A stretch of DNA of 64,000 nt from Aquipseudomonas alcaligenes_A (GCA_048595745.1 CP184361.1), one strand, 5' to 3'. Positions 44,145 to 53,127 are shown, counted from the stretch's first letter. Translations and numbers: made by a program. The notes: a model not told the origin generated them from the letters alone.

Positions 44145-45203
44145 TTATTTGCCCAGCGGAGCGAAGCGGGCAGCGGCCAGATCGGCCGGCTCCCGGCTGT
44201 GCGCCGCCAGGGGATGCGCCCGCAGGCGATAGTTGATCAGCACCAGCACCAGCAGCAGCGCGGCGCCGCCGGCGTTGTGCGCCACCGCCACCGCCAGCGG
44301 CAGGTGCAGCAGTACGTTGCTCACGCCCAGGCTGACCTGCACGGCCAGGGCCAGCAGCAACAGGCCGGCCAGGCGACCAAGGCCGGCGACACGCAGGCGC
44401 CAGGCCAGCAGCAAGAGGACCAGGCTAAGCACCAGCGCGCCGAGGCGGTGGGTCATGTGAATGGCGGTGCGAGCATCGCTGTCGAGCTGGCCGCCGAGGT
44501 AGTTGGGGCCGATGTGCTGGGTCAGGTGGAAGCCGTTGGCGAAGTCCATCGCCGGCCACCACTCGCCGTGACAGGTCGGCAGGTCGACGCAGGCCACTGC
44601 AGCGTAGTTGGAGCTGACCCAGCCACCCAGGGCGATCTGGCCCACAGCCATAAGCAGGGCCAGGCCCGCCAGCGCCCGCAACCGCCGCGACATCGCCGGC
44701 AGCACAGGCAACGCAGCGGACAGGCGCAGGCACAGGAGGAACAGCAGCGACAGGGTCGCGAAACCGCCGAGCAGGTGCGCGGTGACCACCTGCGGCCAGA
44801 GCTGCAGGGTCACCGTCCACATGCCGAAGGCAGCCTGGGCGATCACCACGCCAAGCAGCAGCAGCGGCAGCTTCAGTGGCTGGCCGTCCTGGCCGCGACG
44901 ACGCAGGGCCTGCACGGCCAGGCCGAGGATGACCAGGCCGAGGCTGCCGGCGAAGTAGCGGTGGATCATCTCGTTCCAGCCCTTCTCCACCTCCACCGGC
45001 GCCTCGGGGAAGCGCGCCTCGGCAACGGCCTGCTTGTGCTCGCTCATCGGTACGCCGATGAAGCCATAGCAACCGGGCCAGTCCGGGCAGCCAAGGCCGG
45101 CGTGGGTCAGCCGGGTGTAGGCGCCGAGCAGCACCACGACCACCGCCAGGGCGGTGGCGAACAGGGCCAGGCGGTAGCCGGGCAGGGTCTTGCGTTCACT
45201 CAT
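44145..45203 (-). CDS. ctaA: Heme A synthase, CtaA/Cox15
   Basis: The enzyme oxidises the C8 methyl of heme O to make heme A. The 352-residue protein has eight membrane helices. Conserved parts: GAYTRLTHAGLGCPDWPGCYG near the start with two cysteines, EMIHRYFAGSLGLVILG with an axial His, VVTAHLLGGFATLSLLF, and in the second half IHMTHRLGALVLSLVLLLL and AVAHNAGGAALLLVL with the remaining His ligands. It lies 14 bases upstream of cyoE on the same strand. Confidence 0.95.
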   Translation of the reverse strand: MSERKTLPGYRLALFATALAVVVVLLGAYTRLTHAGLGCPDWPGCYGFIGVPMSEHKQAVAEARFPEAPVEVEKGWNEMIHRYFAGSLGLVILGLAVQALRRRGQDGQPLKLPLLLLGVVIAQAAFGMWTVTLQLWPQVVTAHLLGGFATLSLLFLLCLRLSAALPVLPAMSRRLRALAGLALLMAVGQIALGGWVSSNYAAVACVDLPTCHGEWWPAMDFANGFHLTQHIGPNYLGGQLDSDARTAIHMTHRLGALVLSLVLLLLAWRLRVAGLGRLAGLLLLALAVQVSLGVSNVLLHLPLAVAVAHNAGGAALLLVLVLINYRLRAHPLAAHSREPADLAAARFAPLGK

Positions 45204-45242
45204 CCGGGGCCTCTCTTGTTGTTGTGCTGGCCATGGTGGGGA

Positions 45243-45830
45243 CTAACCGATCTGTGAGAGCTTCAGCAGCAGGCGCAAGTCGGTAAGGATGTCCTTGCCG
45301 TTGCTCTTGACGTCGTAACGCAAGACCAGGTTGCCGTGCGGGTCGACGATCCACAGTTGCGCACCCTGACCGGCTGGCACCGCCTTGTCGTACTTCAGGC
45401 TGTCCAGCACATAGCGGCCGAGCTGCGGGTATTCGCGCTGCAGCTGCTGGTCGTAGTCAGCCGCCAGTGGGCGACTGACGGCCAGACCGTGGACGGCACG
45501 GGAAGCCTCGCGATTGAGGCCGATATGGATCTGCCGGGCGGCATACACCAGCTGGCGGCAATCCTCGGCGCAGTCGCCGGGCGCGGTGACCAGCAGCTGC
45601 CAGCGCTCCTGGGCGGCGCCCTGCACGCCGATATCGGCCAGCTGGCTGCCGTCGCCAATCAGGGTGCCGTGGTAGTTGCGGCTGTCCGGCACCCAGAAGC
45701 GCCACTGGTACATGGCGGTGGCGAGCATCATCGGACCGATGGCCACCAGCAGCAGCAGGATCAGTTGCCAGCGGCCGCGCGCACGCGGTGCTTCAGGAGT
45801 GGAAAGGGCCGGACTCATGGCTGGGCTCAT
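45243..45830 (-). CDS. Sco-like thioredoxin-fold protein of the oxidase cluster
   Basis: The 195-residue protein has one N-terminal membrane helix (LILLLLVAIGPMMLATAMYQW) and a periplasmic domain that looks thioredoxin-like. GDCAEDCRQLVYAARQIHIGL has a CxxxC like that of Sco proteins, and QLWIVDPHGNLVLRYD resembles the Sco segment that holds the copper His. It may act in copper delivery or CuA reduction, but this is inference. The start overlaps the SURF1 gene by 38 bases (ATG 45830; a second ATG at 45818). The position between surf1 and ctaA is conserved in pseudomonads (PA0111 type). Confidence 0.75.
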   Translation of the reverse strand: MSPAMSPALSTPEAPRARGRWQLILLLLVAIGPMMLATAMYQWRFWVPDSRNYHGTLIGDGSQLADIGVQGAAQERWQLLVTAPGDCAEDCRQLVYAARQIHIGLNREASRAVHGLAVSRPLAADYDQQLQREYPQLGRYVLDSLKYDKAVPAGQGAQLWIVDPHGNLVLRYDVKSNGKDILTDLRLLLKLSQIG

Positions 45831-46548
45831 GCGATTTCTCCCGCGCGGATTGTCTTGAAGTGTGAATACCGAGATAGAGGTAGAGGCCGACGAGGGCGGC
45901 GGCCAGGGCGAACCACTGCACGGCGTAGCCGGTGTGCTTGTCCGGACTCATGGCCAGCAGCGGCCATTCGGCCTGGTAGGCTGCGGGGCCGGGCTCCAGG
46001 CGTACCTCGTAGGCCAGGCCGCCGCGGCCGAGCTGGCGCCACAGCTGCTCCGGCTCGACAGCGGTAATCAGTCGCGGCCAGTCACTGCTGGCGGGGTCGG
46101 CCTGTAACTGGAAGGGCTCACCGACCGGCACATGCACTCGCGCCAGCAGTTCCAGTGGCTGCTCGGGAGTCGTGAACTGTGGCGGCGTGCGCCGGTCCGG
46201 CCAGGGCAGCCAGCCGCGGTTGACCAGCAGCCACAGGCCTGAGGCCTGGTCGTAGAAGGGTTGCAGCAGCTCGACGCCGACCTTGCCGCCGCGCTGGCGG
46301 TTATCCAGCAGCAGGCTGTGTTGCTCGTCGAACTGGCCGCGCAGGCGGATGCGCAGGTGCGCCAGGTCGGCACGCCGCTCCAGCTCGGCGACGCTCATCG
46401 GCTCGGCATGCTCGCGGGCGGCAAAGTCGGCGAGCAACGTCCGCTTTTCCTCGGCCCGCGACAGCTGCCAGAACCCGAGGCCGAGCAGCAACGGCAGCAG
46501 CAGCGCCACCGCGATGCTGGGCAACCAGCCCGGGCGAAAGCCACTCAC
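45793..46548 (-). CDS. SURF1 family oxidase assembly protein
   Basis: The protein helps insert heme A into oxidase subunit I. The 251-residue chain has an N-terminal helix (SIAVALLLPLLLGLGFWQLSRAEEKR) and a C-terminal helix (GYAVQWFALAAALVGLYLYLG), with a periplasmic domain between (LLDNRQRGGKVGVELLQPF, LWLLVNRGWLPWPDRRT), all typical of SURF1. I chose GTG 46548 with GGGAG upstream, because the longer frame from 46614 crosses the divergent gene's promoter and adds residues unlike the family. The 3' end overlaps the Sco-like gene. Confidence 0.88.
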   Translation of the reverse strand: MSGFRPGWLPSIAVALLLPLLLGLGFWQLSRAEEKRTLLADFAAREHAEPMSVAELERRADLAHLRIRLRGQFDEQHSLLLDNRQRGGKVGVELLQPFYDQASGLWLLVNRGWLPWPDRRTPPQFTTPEQPLELLARVHVPVGEPFQLQADPASSDWPRLITAVEPEQLWRQLGRGGLAYEVRLEPGPAAYQAEWPLLAMSPDKHTGYAVQWFALAAALVGLYLYLGIHTSRQSAREKSHEPSHESGPFHS

Positions 46549-46616
46549 GGCCTGCTCCCGAATCGTCTGGCTATACTCGAACTGCACACCATCTCCCCCA
46601 TCCCCCGGAGTCACGC

Positions 46617-46820
46617 ATGCTCAAGGCCGCGATCATCCTCCTGCTGCTGGCCACCCTGGTCAGCCTGTTCAGCGGCCTGTTCTTCCTGGTCAGGGATGAA
46701 GGCCGCGGTTTGCGTGTGGTCAACTCGTTGAGCGTTCGCGTGATCCTCACGGCCATCACAGTGGCCCTGATTGCCTGGGGCTTCTACAGCGGCCAGCTGG
46801 TCAGCCACGTGACCTGGTGA
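46617..46820 (+). CDS. DUF2909 twin-transmembrane protein
   Basis: The small 67-residue inner-membrane protein has two helices (LKAAIILLLLATLVSLFSGLFFLV and VRVILTAITVALIAWGFYSG) joined by a short loop, the DUF2909 layout. It is the only plus-strand gene inside the oxidase cluster, placed between SURF1 and subunit III, as in P. aeruginosa (PA0109). Its role is unknown. CGGAG precedes the ATG and TATACT lies about 45 bases upstream. Confidence 0.88.
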   Translation: MLKAAIILLLLATLVSLFSGLFFLVRDEGRGLRVVNSLSVRVILTAITVALIAWGFYSGQLVSHVTW

Positions 46821-46826
46821 CCCTCC

Positions 46827-47714
46827 CTAGAGCACGTAGACGAAGATAAACAGGCCCAGCCAGACCACGTCGACGAAGTGCCAGTACCAGCTGGCTGCCT
46901 CGAAGCCGAAGTGCTTGTCGCCATCGAAATGGCCCTTGAGGATGCGCACGAGCATCACCGTGAGGATGATGGCGCCGAGGGTCACGTGAGCGCCGTGGAA
47001 GCCCGTGAGCATGAAGAATGTGGCACCGTAGATGCCCGAGCCGAGGGTAAGACCCAGTTCGGTATAGGCCTCGACGTATTCCTCGACCTGCAGCACCAGG
47101 AAGGCCGCGCCCAGCAGAATGGTCAGCGCCAGCCAGGCCTTGAGCGGGCCACGCTTGTTCTTCTTCAGCGCGTGGTGGGCAAAGGTCACGGTGAAGCTGG
47201 AGGACACCAGCAGGATGGTGTTGATCAGCGGCAGGTGCCAGGGATCGATCACCGCCGTTGGCGGCGGGAACAGCTTGGAGTCGGGGTTGTTGAGCAGCGG
47301 CCAGCTGTACTCGAAGCCCTCCCACAGCATGTTGCTCACACCCTTGTCGCCCTCGCCCCCCAGCCAGGGGCCGGCAAAGGTGCGGATGTAGAACAGCGCG
47401 CCGAAAAAGGCCGCGAAGAACATCACCTCGGAGAAGATGAACCAGCTCATGCCCCAGCGGAACGAGCGGTCCATCTGCGCACTATACAAACCACTGCGGC
47501 TTTCCTTGATCACGTTGCCGAACCAGCCGAACAGCATCCAGGCGAGCAGCAGGCCGCCGACGAAGAAGATCAGCGGACCATGGGATTCGGCGCGCTCGGC
47601 CTTCATGTCGTTGAACCAGGTGCCAACCCCGTAGACCGAGATCAGCATGCCCAGGGTGGCGATGATCGGCCACTTGCTCTGGGCGGGAACGTAGTAGTTC
47701 TCATGACTCGACAT
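46827..47714 (-). CDS. coIII: Cytochrome c oxidase subunit III
   Basis: This is subunit III of the aa3-type oxidase, 295 residues with seven helices. Signatures: RWGMSWFIFSEVMFFAAFFGALFYIR (helix III region with the conserved Glu), LLVSSFTVTFAHHAL-type segment (SSSFTVTFAHHALKKNKRG), GIYGATFFMLTGFHGAHVTLG and EAASWYWHFVDVVWLGLFIFVYVL at the end. It follows ctaG by 12 bases in the coxB-coxA-ctaG-coIII unit. Confidence 0.95.
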   Translation of the reverse strand: MSSHENYYVPAQSKWPIIATLGMLISVYGVGTWFNDMKAERAESHGPLIFFVGGLLLAWMLFGWFGNVIKESRSGLYSAQMDRSFRWGMSWFIFSEVMFFAAFFGALFYIRTFAGPWLGGEGDKGVSNMLWEGFEYSWPLLNNPDSKLFPPPTAVIDPWHLPLINTILLVSSSFTVTFAHHALKKNKRGPLKAWLALTILLGAAFLVLQVEEYVEAYTELGLTLGSGIYGATFFMLTGFHGAHVTLGAIILTVMLVRILKGHFDGDKHFGFEAASWYWHFVDVVWLGLFIFVYVL

Positions 47715-47726
47715 TTCTTGTTCTCC

Positions 47727-48305
47727 TTATGGAGCCGCCCGGTCAGGGGCCGTCTGGGCAAGAGTCACCTGCGCGACAGGCGGTTTGCGCGCAGTGATAT
47801 CGAACAGGGTGTAGGCCAGGGTCAGGTGCTTCACCTCCTTGGGCAGGTCGCGGTCGACGATGAAGCGCACTGGCATCTCGATGCGTTCGCCGGGCTGCAG
47901 TACCTGCTGGGTGAAGCAGAAGCACTCGGTCTTGTGGAAGAAGGCCGCGGCCTTGGACGGCGCCACGCTGGGAATGGCCTGGGCGGTCATCGGCTTGTCC
48001 GTGGGGTTATGGGCGACGAACAGCATGTCGCTCGGCTGCCCGGGGTTGACCACCAACTCGTCGGCCTGGGGGCCGAACTCCCAGACCATGCCGGCAGCAT
48101 TGGTGGCGAGGAACTGCACACGTACCTGACGCGTCTCGTCCACCGTCTGGCTGCCCTGGTAGGCACCGGCGGTCTTGCCGTTGATGCCGAAGGCCTGGCA
48201 CATCACGTCGTAGATCGGCACCAGGGCGAAGCCGAAGGCGAACATGCCGGCCACCACCATCAGCAGGCGGACGACCAGGCGCCGATTGTCCAGAGCGGCA
48301 CTCAC
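47727..48305 (-). CDS. ctaG: CtaG/Cox11 copper chaperone for oxidase subunit I
   Basis: The protein delivers copper to the CuB site. The 192-residue chain has one N-terminal helix (LLMVVAGMFAFGFALVPIYDVMCQAFGING, including the conserved Cys) and a periplasmic immunoglobulin-like domain with the copper motif ECFCFTQQ (about 130-137). Both motif cysteines are present. It lies between subunit I (11 bases) and subunit III. Confidence 0.95.
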   Translation of the reverse strand: MSAALDNRRLVVRLLMVVAGMFAFGFALVPIYDVMCQAFGINGKTAGAYQGSQTVDETRQVRVQFLATNAAGMVWEFGPQADELVVNPGQPSDMLFVAHNPTDKPMTAQAIPSVAPSKAAAFFHKTECFCFTQQVLQPGERIEMPVRFIVDRDLPKEVKHLTLAYTLFDITARKPPVAQVTLAQTAPDRAAP

Positions 48306-48315
48306 GGGCGTGCTC

Positions 48316-49899
48316 CTACTTCACTTCCGGCGGGGTGCTGAAGGTGTGGTAGGGCGCCGGCGAGGGCACCGTCCACTCCAAGCCCTCGGCGCCATCCCAG
48401 GGCTTGGCCGGGGCGGGTTTACCGCCACGGATGCACTTGATGACGATGAACAGGAAGAGGAACTGGGTCGCACCGAAAGTGAAGGCGCCGATCGACGACA
48501 GCATGTTGAAGTCGGCGAACTGCAGGTTGTAGTCCGGGATGCGCCGCGGCATACCGGCCAGGCCGACGAAGTGCATCGGGAAGAACGCCAGGTTCATGCC
48601 GATGAAGCTCATCCAGAAGTGCAGCTTGGCCAGGGTCTCGTCGTACATGTGGCCGGTCCACTTGGGTAGCCAGTAGTAGGCCGAGGCGAAGATGCCGAAG
48701 ATCGCCCCGGGCACCAGCACGTAGTGGAAGTGCGCCACCACGAAGTAGGTGTCGTGGTACTGGAAGTCCGCCGGGGCGATGGCCAGCATCAGCCCGGAGA
48801 AGCCGCCGATGGTGAACAGGATGACGAAGGCCACGGCAAACAGCATCGGTGCCTCGAACGTCATCGAGCCCTGCCACATGGTGCTCACCCAGTTGAATAC
48901 CTTCACCCCGGTGGGCACAGCGATCAGCATGGTGGCGTACATGAAGAACAGCTCGCCGGTCAGCGGGATGCCGACGGTGAACATGTGGTGCGCCCACACA
49001 ATGAACGACAGGAAAGCGATCGAGGCGGTGGCATAGACCATCGAGGTGTAGCCGAACAGCGGCTTGCGCGCGAAGGCCGGGATGATCGAACTGACGGCGC
49101 CGAACGCCGGCAGGATCATGATGTAAACCTCGGGGTGGCCGAAGAACCAGAACACATGCTGGAACAGCACCGGGTCGCCGCCACCGGCGGCGTTGAAGAA
49201 GCTGGTGCCGAAATGGATGTCCATCAGCATCATGGTCACGCAGCCGGCGAGCACCGGCATCACCGCGATCAGCAGGAAGGCGGTGATCAGCCAGGTCCAG
49301 ACGAACAGCGGCATCTTCATCAGGGTCATGCCGGGGGCGCGCAGGTTGAGGATGGTGGCGATCACGTTGATCGCGCCCATGATCGAGCTGATGCCCATCA
49401 GGTGCACGGCGAAGATGAAGAAGGTGACGCTCTCCGGCGCGTAGGTGGTCGACAGCGGTGCGTAGAAGGTCCAGCCGAAGTTAGGCCCGCCGCCCTCGCT
49501 GAACAGGGTCGATACCAGCAGCAGGAAGGCCGCCGGCAGCAACCAGAAGCTGAAGTTGTTCATCCGCGGCAGGGCCATGTCCGGCGCGCCAACCATCAGC
49601 GGGATCATCCAGTTGGCCAGGCCGACGAAGGCCGGCATCACCGCGCCGAACACCATGATCAGGCCGTGCATGGTGGTCATCTGGTTGAAGAACTCTGGCT
49701 GCACGATCTGCAGGCCTGGCTGGAACAGCTCGGCGCGGATCACCATGGCCATGGACCCGCCGAGCAGGAACATGGCAAAGCTGAACCACAGGTACATCGT
49801 GCCGATGTCCTTGTGGTTGGTGGTCAGCACCCAGCGCATAAGGCCCTTGGCCGGGCCATGGTGGTGGTCAGTATGACCGTGGTCGATCACTGCACTCAT
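48316..49899 (-). CDS. coxA: Cytochrome c oxidase subunit I (aa3 type)
   Basis: This is the catalytic subunit, 527 residues with twelve helices. It has heme a and a3 and CuB ligands: TTMHGLIMVFGAVMP, WFFGHPEVYIMILPAFG (CuB His with the cross-linked Tyr), VWAHHMFTVG, and HDTYFVVAHFHYVLVPGA near residue 385. The GHPEVY Tyr-His pair and the K-channel Lys (PTGVKVFNW) are present, which marks A-type heme-copper oxidases. The gene starts four bases after coxB. Confidence 0.97.
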   Translation of the reverse strand: MSAVIDHGHTDHHHGPAKGLMRWVLTTNHKDIGTMYLWFSFAMFLLGGSMAMVIRAELFQPGLQIVQPEFFNQMTTMHGLIMVFGAVMPAFVGLANWMIPLMVGAPDMALPRMNNFSFWLLPAAFLLLVSTLFSEGGGPNFGWTFYAPLSTTYAPESVTFFIFAVHLMGISSIMGAINVIATILNLRAPGMTLMKMPLFVWTWLITAFLLIAVMPVLAGCVTMMLMDIHFGTSFFNAAGGGDPVLFQHVFWFFGHPEVYIMILPAFGAVSSIIPAFARKPLFGYTSMVYATASIAFLSFIVWAHHMFTVGIPLTGELFFMYATMLIAVPTGVKVFNWVSTMWQGSMTFEAPMLFAVAFVILFTIGGFSGLMLAIAPADFQYHDTYFVVAHFHYVLVPGAIFGIFASAYYWLPKWTGHMYDETLAKLHFWMSFIGMNLAFFPMHFVGLAGMPRRIPDYNLQFADFNMLSSIGAFTFGATQFLFLFIVIKCIRGGKPAPAKPWDGAEGLEWTVPSPAPYHTFSTPPEVK

Positions 49900-49903
49900 G
49901 TCC

Positions 49904-51028
49904 TTACTCCTGAGCCTGCTTGAATGCGAGGATGTCCTTGGGCGTGACCATGTCGTTCATGGCGTTGCCCCAGGCATTGCGCTCGTAGGTGATGATGGCG
50001 GCGATGTCGACTTCCGACAGCTGCTTGCCAAAGGCAGCCATCGAGGTGCCCGGCTTGCCGTTGACCACGATCTCGATATGCCCGGCCGCCGGGCCAGTAG
50101 CGATCTTCGAGCCTTTGAGCGCCGGGAACATCGGCGGCAGGCCCTCTCCGTTCGGCTGGTGGCAGGCGGCACAACTCGTCAGATAGGCCTTCTCGCCACG
50201 GGCTATGAGTTCCTCGCGGGTCCATTCCTTGCTGGTCAGCTCCTTGACCTTGGCCGCCTCCTCCTGGCGGACAGCCAGCCACTTGGCAAAGTCTTCCTTG
50301 CTCTTGGCCTCTACCACCACCGGCATGAAGCCGTGGTCCTTGCCGCACAGCTCGGTGCACTGGCCACGGTAGATGCCGGGCTCTTCGATGCGCGTCCAGG
50401 ACTCATTGACGAAGCCGGGAATGGCATCCTTTTTCACCGCCAGGGCCGGTACCCACCAGGAGTGGATCACGTCGGCAGCGGTGATCAGGAAGCGCACCTT
50501 GGTGCCCACCGGCACCACCAGCGGCTCGTCCACCTCCAGCAGGTAGTGCTCACCCTTCTCTGCCTGGTTGTTGATCTGCGCGGCCGGGGTGGCCAGGTTG
50601 CTGAAGAACTCGACATCCTGGCCCAGGTACTTGTAGTGCCACTTCCACTGGTAACCGGTGATCTGGATATCCAGTTCCGATTCAGAGGTGTCATAGATGT
50701 CGATGAGTGTCTTGGTCGCCGGGACCGCCATCACCACCAGAATGACGAAAGGAACCACGGTCCAGAGAATCTCCACCGTAGTGCTTTCATGGAAATGGGC
50801 AGGTTTCTGGCCGGTGGAACGGCGGTGGATCAGCATCGACCAGAACATCACGCTGAACACCACCACGCCGATCACGACACAGATCCAGAAAATGATCATG
50901 TGCAGGTCGAAGACCGAACGGCTGACTTCGGTAGCGCCGGGCAGCATGTTCACTGCCCACTCGGCATGCGCCGAGCCGAATGCCAGCCACAGCAGGAGGC
51001 CCATCCAGACTCGTGGATGTCGCATCAT
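49904..51028 (-). CDS. coxB: Cytochrome c oxidase subunit II with fused cytochrome c (caa3-like)
   Basis: This subunit carries CuA and accepts electrons. The 374-residue precursor has a signal peptide, two membrane helices (about 42-65 and 88-110) and the CuA domain with HSWWVPAL and YRGQCTELCGKDHGFMPV (both Cys, His and Met ligands). A C-terminal cytochrome c domain (about 275-374; SCAACHQPNGEGLPPMFPAL) has one heme. The fusion is the caa3 arrangement found in many pseudomonads. It is first gene of the cluster. Confidence 0.96.
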   Translation of the reverse strand: MMRHPRVWMGLLLWLAFGSAHAEWAVNMLPGATEVSRSVFDLHMIIFWICVVIGVVVFSVMFWSMLIHRRSTGQKPAHFHESTTVEILWTVVPFVILVVMAVPATKTLIDIYDTSESELDIQITGYQWKWHYKYLGQDVEFFSNLATPAAQINNQAEKGEHYLLEVDEPLVVPVGTKVRFLITAADVIHSWWVPALAVKKDAIPGFVNESWTRIEEPGIYRGQCTELCGKDHGFMPVVVEAKSKEDFAKWLAVRQEEAAKVKELTSKEWTREELIARGEKAYLTSCAACHQPNGEGLPPMFPALKGSKIATGPAAGHIEIVVNGKPGTSMAAFGKQLSEVDIAAIITYERNAWGNAMNDMVTPKDILAFKQAQE

Positions 51029-51404
51029 TGCGGGTTCCCCTCATTGTTCTTGTTATCCCGCCGGCTCAAGCCCGCGGCTCAGGGATCGACCTTGCCGATA
51101 CAGCTGGCTACCACTGTCGAAACCTTACCGTGCCGCAGCCCGTCCGGTTCCATCAGGTAACGCCTTGCGATTTCGAGTATAGACAGGACATGCGACATCA
51201 CAACGCAGTCAGAAAATTAGCGCCCGAATTCCGCTCGCCCGGCGCAGACCAGCAGCGGCGGGGGCTGGACTCGGGAGAAGGGTGAGCGCATATAGCGGTG
51301 ATGAATAACCGTTAAATAATTATGACAATCCGATCTTAGCGGCTGCCCTCGGCCAGCTAAGGTGAATTCTCGTTTGCATCTCTCATGTCCCTTCCGGAGC
51401 CGTC
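51029..51404. other. Divergent intergenic region upstream of coxB and the hypothetical gene at 51405
   Basis: These 376 bases hold no convincing gene. The half near coxB includes a sigma-S-like -10 box; the half near 51405 has an AT-rich block (51300-51335) and CCGGAG just before the next start. I see no clear -35 or terminator. Confidence 0.6.
51176..51182 (-). promoter_or_regulatory. Sigma-S-like -10 box of the oxidase operon
   Basis: CTATACT on the minus strand, about 150 bases upstream of coxB, fits the extended -10 preferred by RpoS. In P. aeruginosa the aa3 oxidase genes are reported as RpoS-dependent. No -35 match is seen, as is common for this class. Confidence 0.45.
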
Positions 51405-52052
51405 ATGAATACCCCCGCCCTGCGCCAACAGATCCAGCTCGCCCTCGTTCAAGAAGCCAGCAGCGGCGCCCTGGCGCGCCAGCTAATGAATCAGCTCGAC
51501 CAGCTACACCCGACCATCCAGTTGCCCGCAGGTGATGCTCATGGGGTGCTGGCCCGCTTTGTCACCGCGTACGTCGAGCAGGTACCGGATGTACTGGATG
51601 CCGCCAATGCGGTGGCGCGTGAAGCCGGCATCGAGGCTCAGGTGAAGCCGGTATTGAAACTGGCAGAACAGTTCTTCCTGAGCCCACCCAGCCTGCTGGA
51701 GGGGCACCAGGGCCTGGACGCTCTGCTGGATGAGGCCTATCTGGCTCATCGCCTGGTGGAGGAGGTCAACGATCGCTACATCACCCACTTGGGGCAGCCG
51801 CTGATCCCGCTGGACACTACGGTAGCCAACGTGATCGCCCACCAGTTGATTGGCGAACCCTTCGCCAATCAACTGGACGAAGCCGTGCACCATGCAGTGG
51901 ATGAGTTGCTCGGTGAGCAGGTTTTCCAACAGGACTCGGTGCAGGAATACCGCGCCCGCCTGAGCAATCCGCAGACGGTGGCGGCCTGGCAGAACTGGCC
52001 ATGCCTGTCGCGCCAGCTCGGTGTCGAGCTGGGACTGCCGGTGAGCGCCTGA
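51405..52052 (+). CDS. Conserved hypothetical protein between the oxidase and carbonic anhydrase genes
   Basis: I do not recognise a family. The 215-residue protein is acidic, has no signal peptide or membrane helix and looks all-helical (LARFVTAYVEQVPDVLDAANAVAREAGIEAQVKPVLKLA). An uncharacterised gene of similar size lies in this place in P. aeruginosa (PA0104, from memory). GGAG precedes the ATG. It converges on the carbonic anhydrase gene, with a terminator between. Confidence 0.75.
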   Translation: MNTPALRQQIQLALVQEASSGALARQLMNQLDQLHPTIQLPAGDAHGVLARFVTAYVEQVPDVLDAANAVAREAGIEAQVKPVLKLAEQFFLSPPSLLEGHQGLDALLDEAYLAHRLVEEVNDRYITHLGQPLIPLDTTVANVIAHQLIGEPFANQLDEAVHHAVDELLGEQVFQQDSVQEYRARLSNPQTVAAWQNWPCLSRQLGVELGLPVSA

Positions 52053-52059
52053 ATGCAAT

Positions 52060-52086
52060 GAGGCCCGCAACTGCGGGCCTCGTTTT
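52060..52086 (+). terminator. Rho-independent terminator after the hypothetical gene
   Basis: GAGGCCCGC (52060-52068) and GCGGGCCTC (52073-52081) pair around AACT, followed by GTTTT. It lies eight bases after the stop and would serve the plus strand. Confidence 0.85.
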
Positions 52087-52088
52087 CA

Positions 52089-52814
52089 TCAGGGCTGCGG
52101 GTAGCGCGCCTTGGGCGTGGCCATCGGCATCCTGTCACCATCCAGTGCCAGGAAGCCACCGCTCTCCGCATCGTAAGCCCGGATCGCGCTCGTTTCGATA
52201 TCGTAGACCCAGCCGTGAATAAAGAGCTGTCCGCTGGCCAGCTTCGCCGCAACCGAAGGATGGGTGCACAGATGATTGAGCTGGGCTATCACGTTCTCTT
52301 CGGTGAGGATACCCAGCGTGTCGTGCCCCCCGCAGCCACAGTTCTCCTCGACGACGCGCAATGCCACTTCACTGTGGCGCAGCCAGGTCTTCACCGTGGG
52401 CATGCGCTCCAGGCCCTGCGGATTGAGCACCGCCTTCATCGCGCCGCAGTCGGAATGGCCGCAGACGATAATGTGCTGCACCCCCAGGGCCAGCACCGCG
52501 TATTCGATGGCGGTGGAGACGCCGCCCATCATCTGCCCGTAAGGGGGCACCACGTTGCCGACGTTGCGGGTGACGAACAGATCGCCCGGCGCGCTCTGGG
52601 TGATCAGCTCGGGCACGATGCGTGAGTCGGCGCAGGTGATGAACATCGCACGCGGGTTCTGCGCACTGGCCAACGCCTTGAACAGTTCCTCCTGCTGCGG
52701 AAACACCTCGGTGCGGAAACGCTTGAAGCCACCCACGATGGCGCTCAACGCCTCGTCGGCACTCTCCGGCGCGGTACGCGCCTGGAGGGGAATGGCGTTG
52801 TGCTTGTAGGGCAT
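52089..52814 (-). CDS. Beta-class carbonic anhydrase
   Basis: The zinc enzyme interconverts CO2 and bicarbonate in the cytoplasm. The 241-residue protein has FITCADSRIVPELI (zinc Cys and the Asp-Arg dyad), VTRNVGNVVPPYG and HIIVCGHSDCGAMKAV (zinc His and Cys); all ligands are present. I chose ATG 52814 because GAGGT stands upstream; an ATG eight codons earlier is less likely. A GATAAT box on the minus strand (52857-52852) is a weak promoter candidate. It lies where P. aeruginosa has PA0102; the sulfate transporter gene expected beside it is absent here. Confidence 0.93.
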   Translation of the reverse strand: MPYKHNAIPLQARTAPESADEALSAIVGGFKRFRTEVFPQQEELFKALASAQNPRAMFITCADSRIVPELITQSAPGDLFVTRNVGNVVPPYGQMMGGVSTAIEYAVLALGVQHIIVCGHSDCGAMKAVLNPQGLERMPTVKTWLRHSEVALRVVEENCGCGGHDTLGILTEENVIAQLNHLCTHPSVAAKLASGQLFIHGWVYDIETSAIRAYDAESGGFLALDGDRMPMATPKARYPQP

Positions 52815-53127
52815 TGCGTCTACCTCGTGCTGAACCATTGCGCTGGCGCGGATTATCGTCCTGGCATGCGGACAGCCGCCAGCCGCACCGAGTCACACAT
52901 CCGGCACAATGGACGATGTTATGCGCCTGCTTCAACCTATTGGCTCTGCTCCGGCAGTCACTAAAAGGCGTGGTGTGTCTGAAATGAAAAGAACGTCCAT
53001 TGCGGAAGACTCCGCCGGCTAAACCCGCAGAAACGAGCAGATTACCTGATTAACCTTGTTCTAATCTCTGCTTTCAAGTTTAAGAGGCTCGGGCCAACCA
53101 GCAATATAGAGGGCGTTGGAACTGCTC
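52815..53127. other. Intergenic region between carbonic anhydrase and the acetyltransferase gene
   Basis: No gene was found in these 313 bases. The part from about 52960 on has lower GC than the surroundings, like the acetyltransferase next to it, and holds a small hairpin (GCGGA...TCCGC near 53000). No mobile-element ends or direct repeats were seen. Confidence 0.5.

Noticed and set aside
46549..46614. Longer SURF1 start at 46614
   Set aside because: It would add 22 residues unlike the family and overlap the promoter region of the divergent DUF2909 gene; GTG 46548 has a ribosome site.
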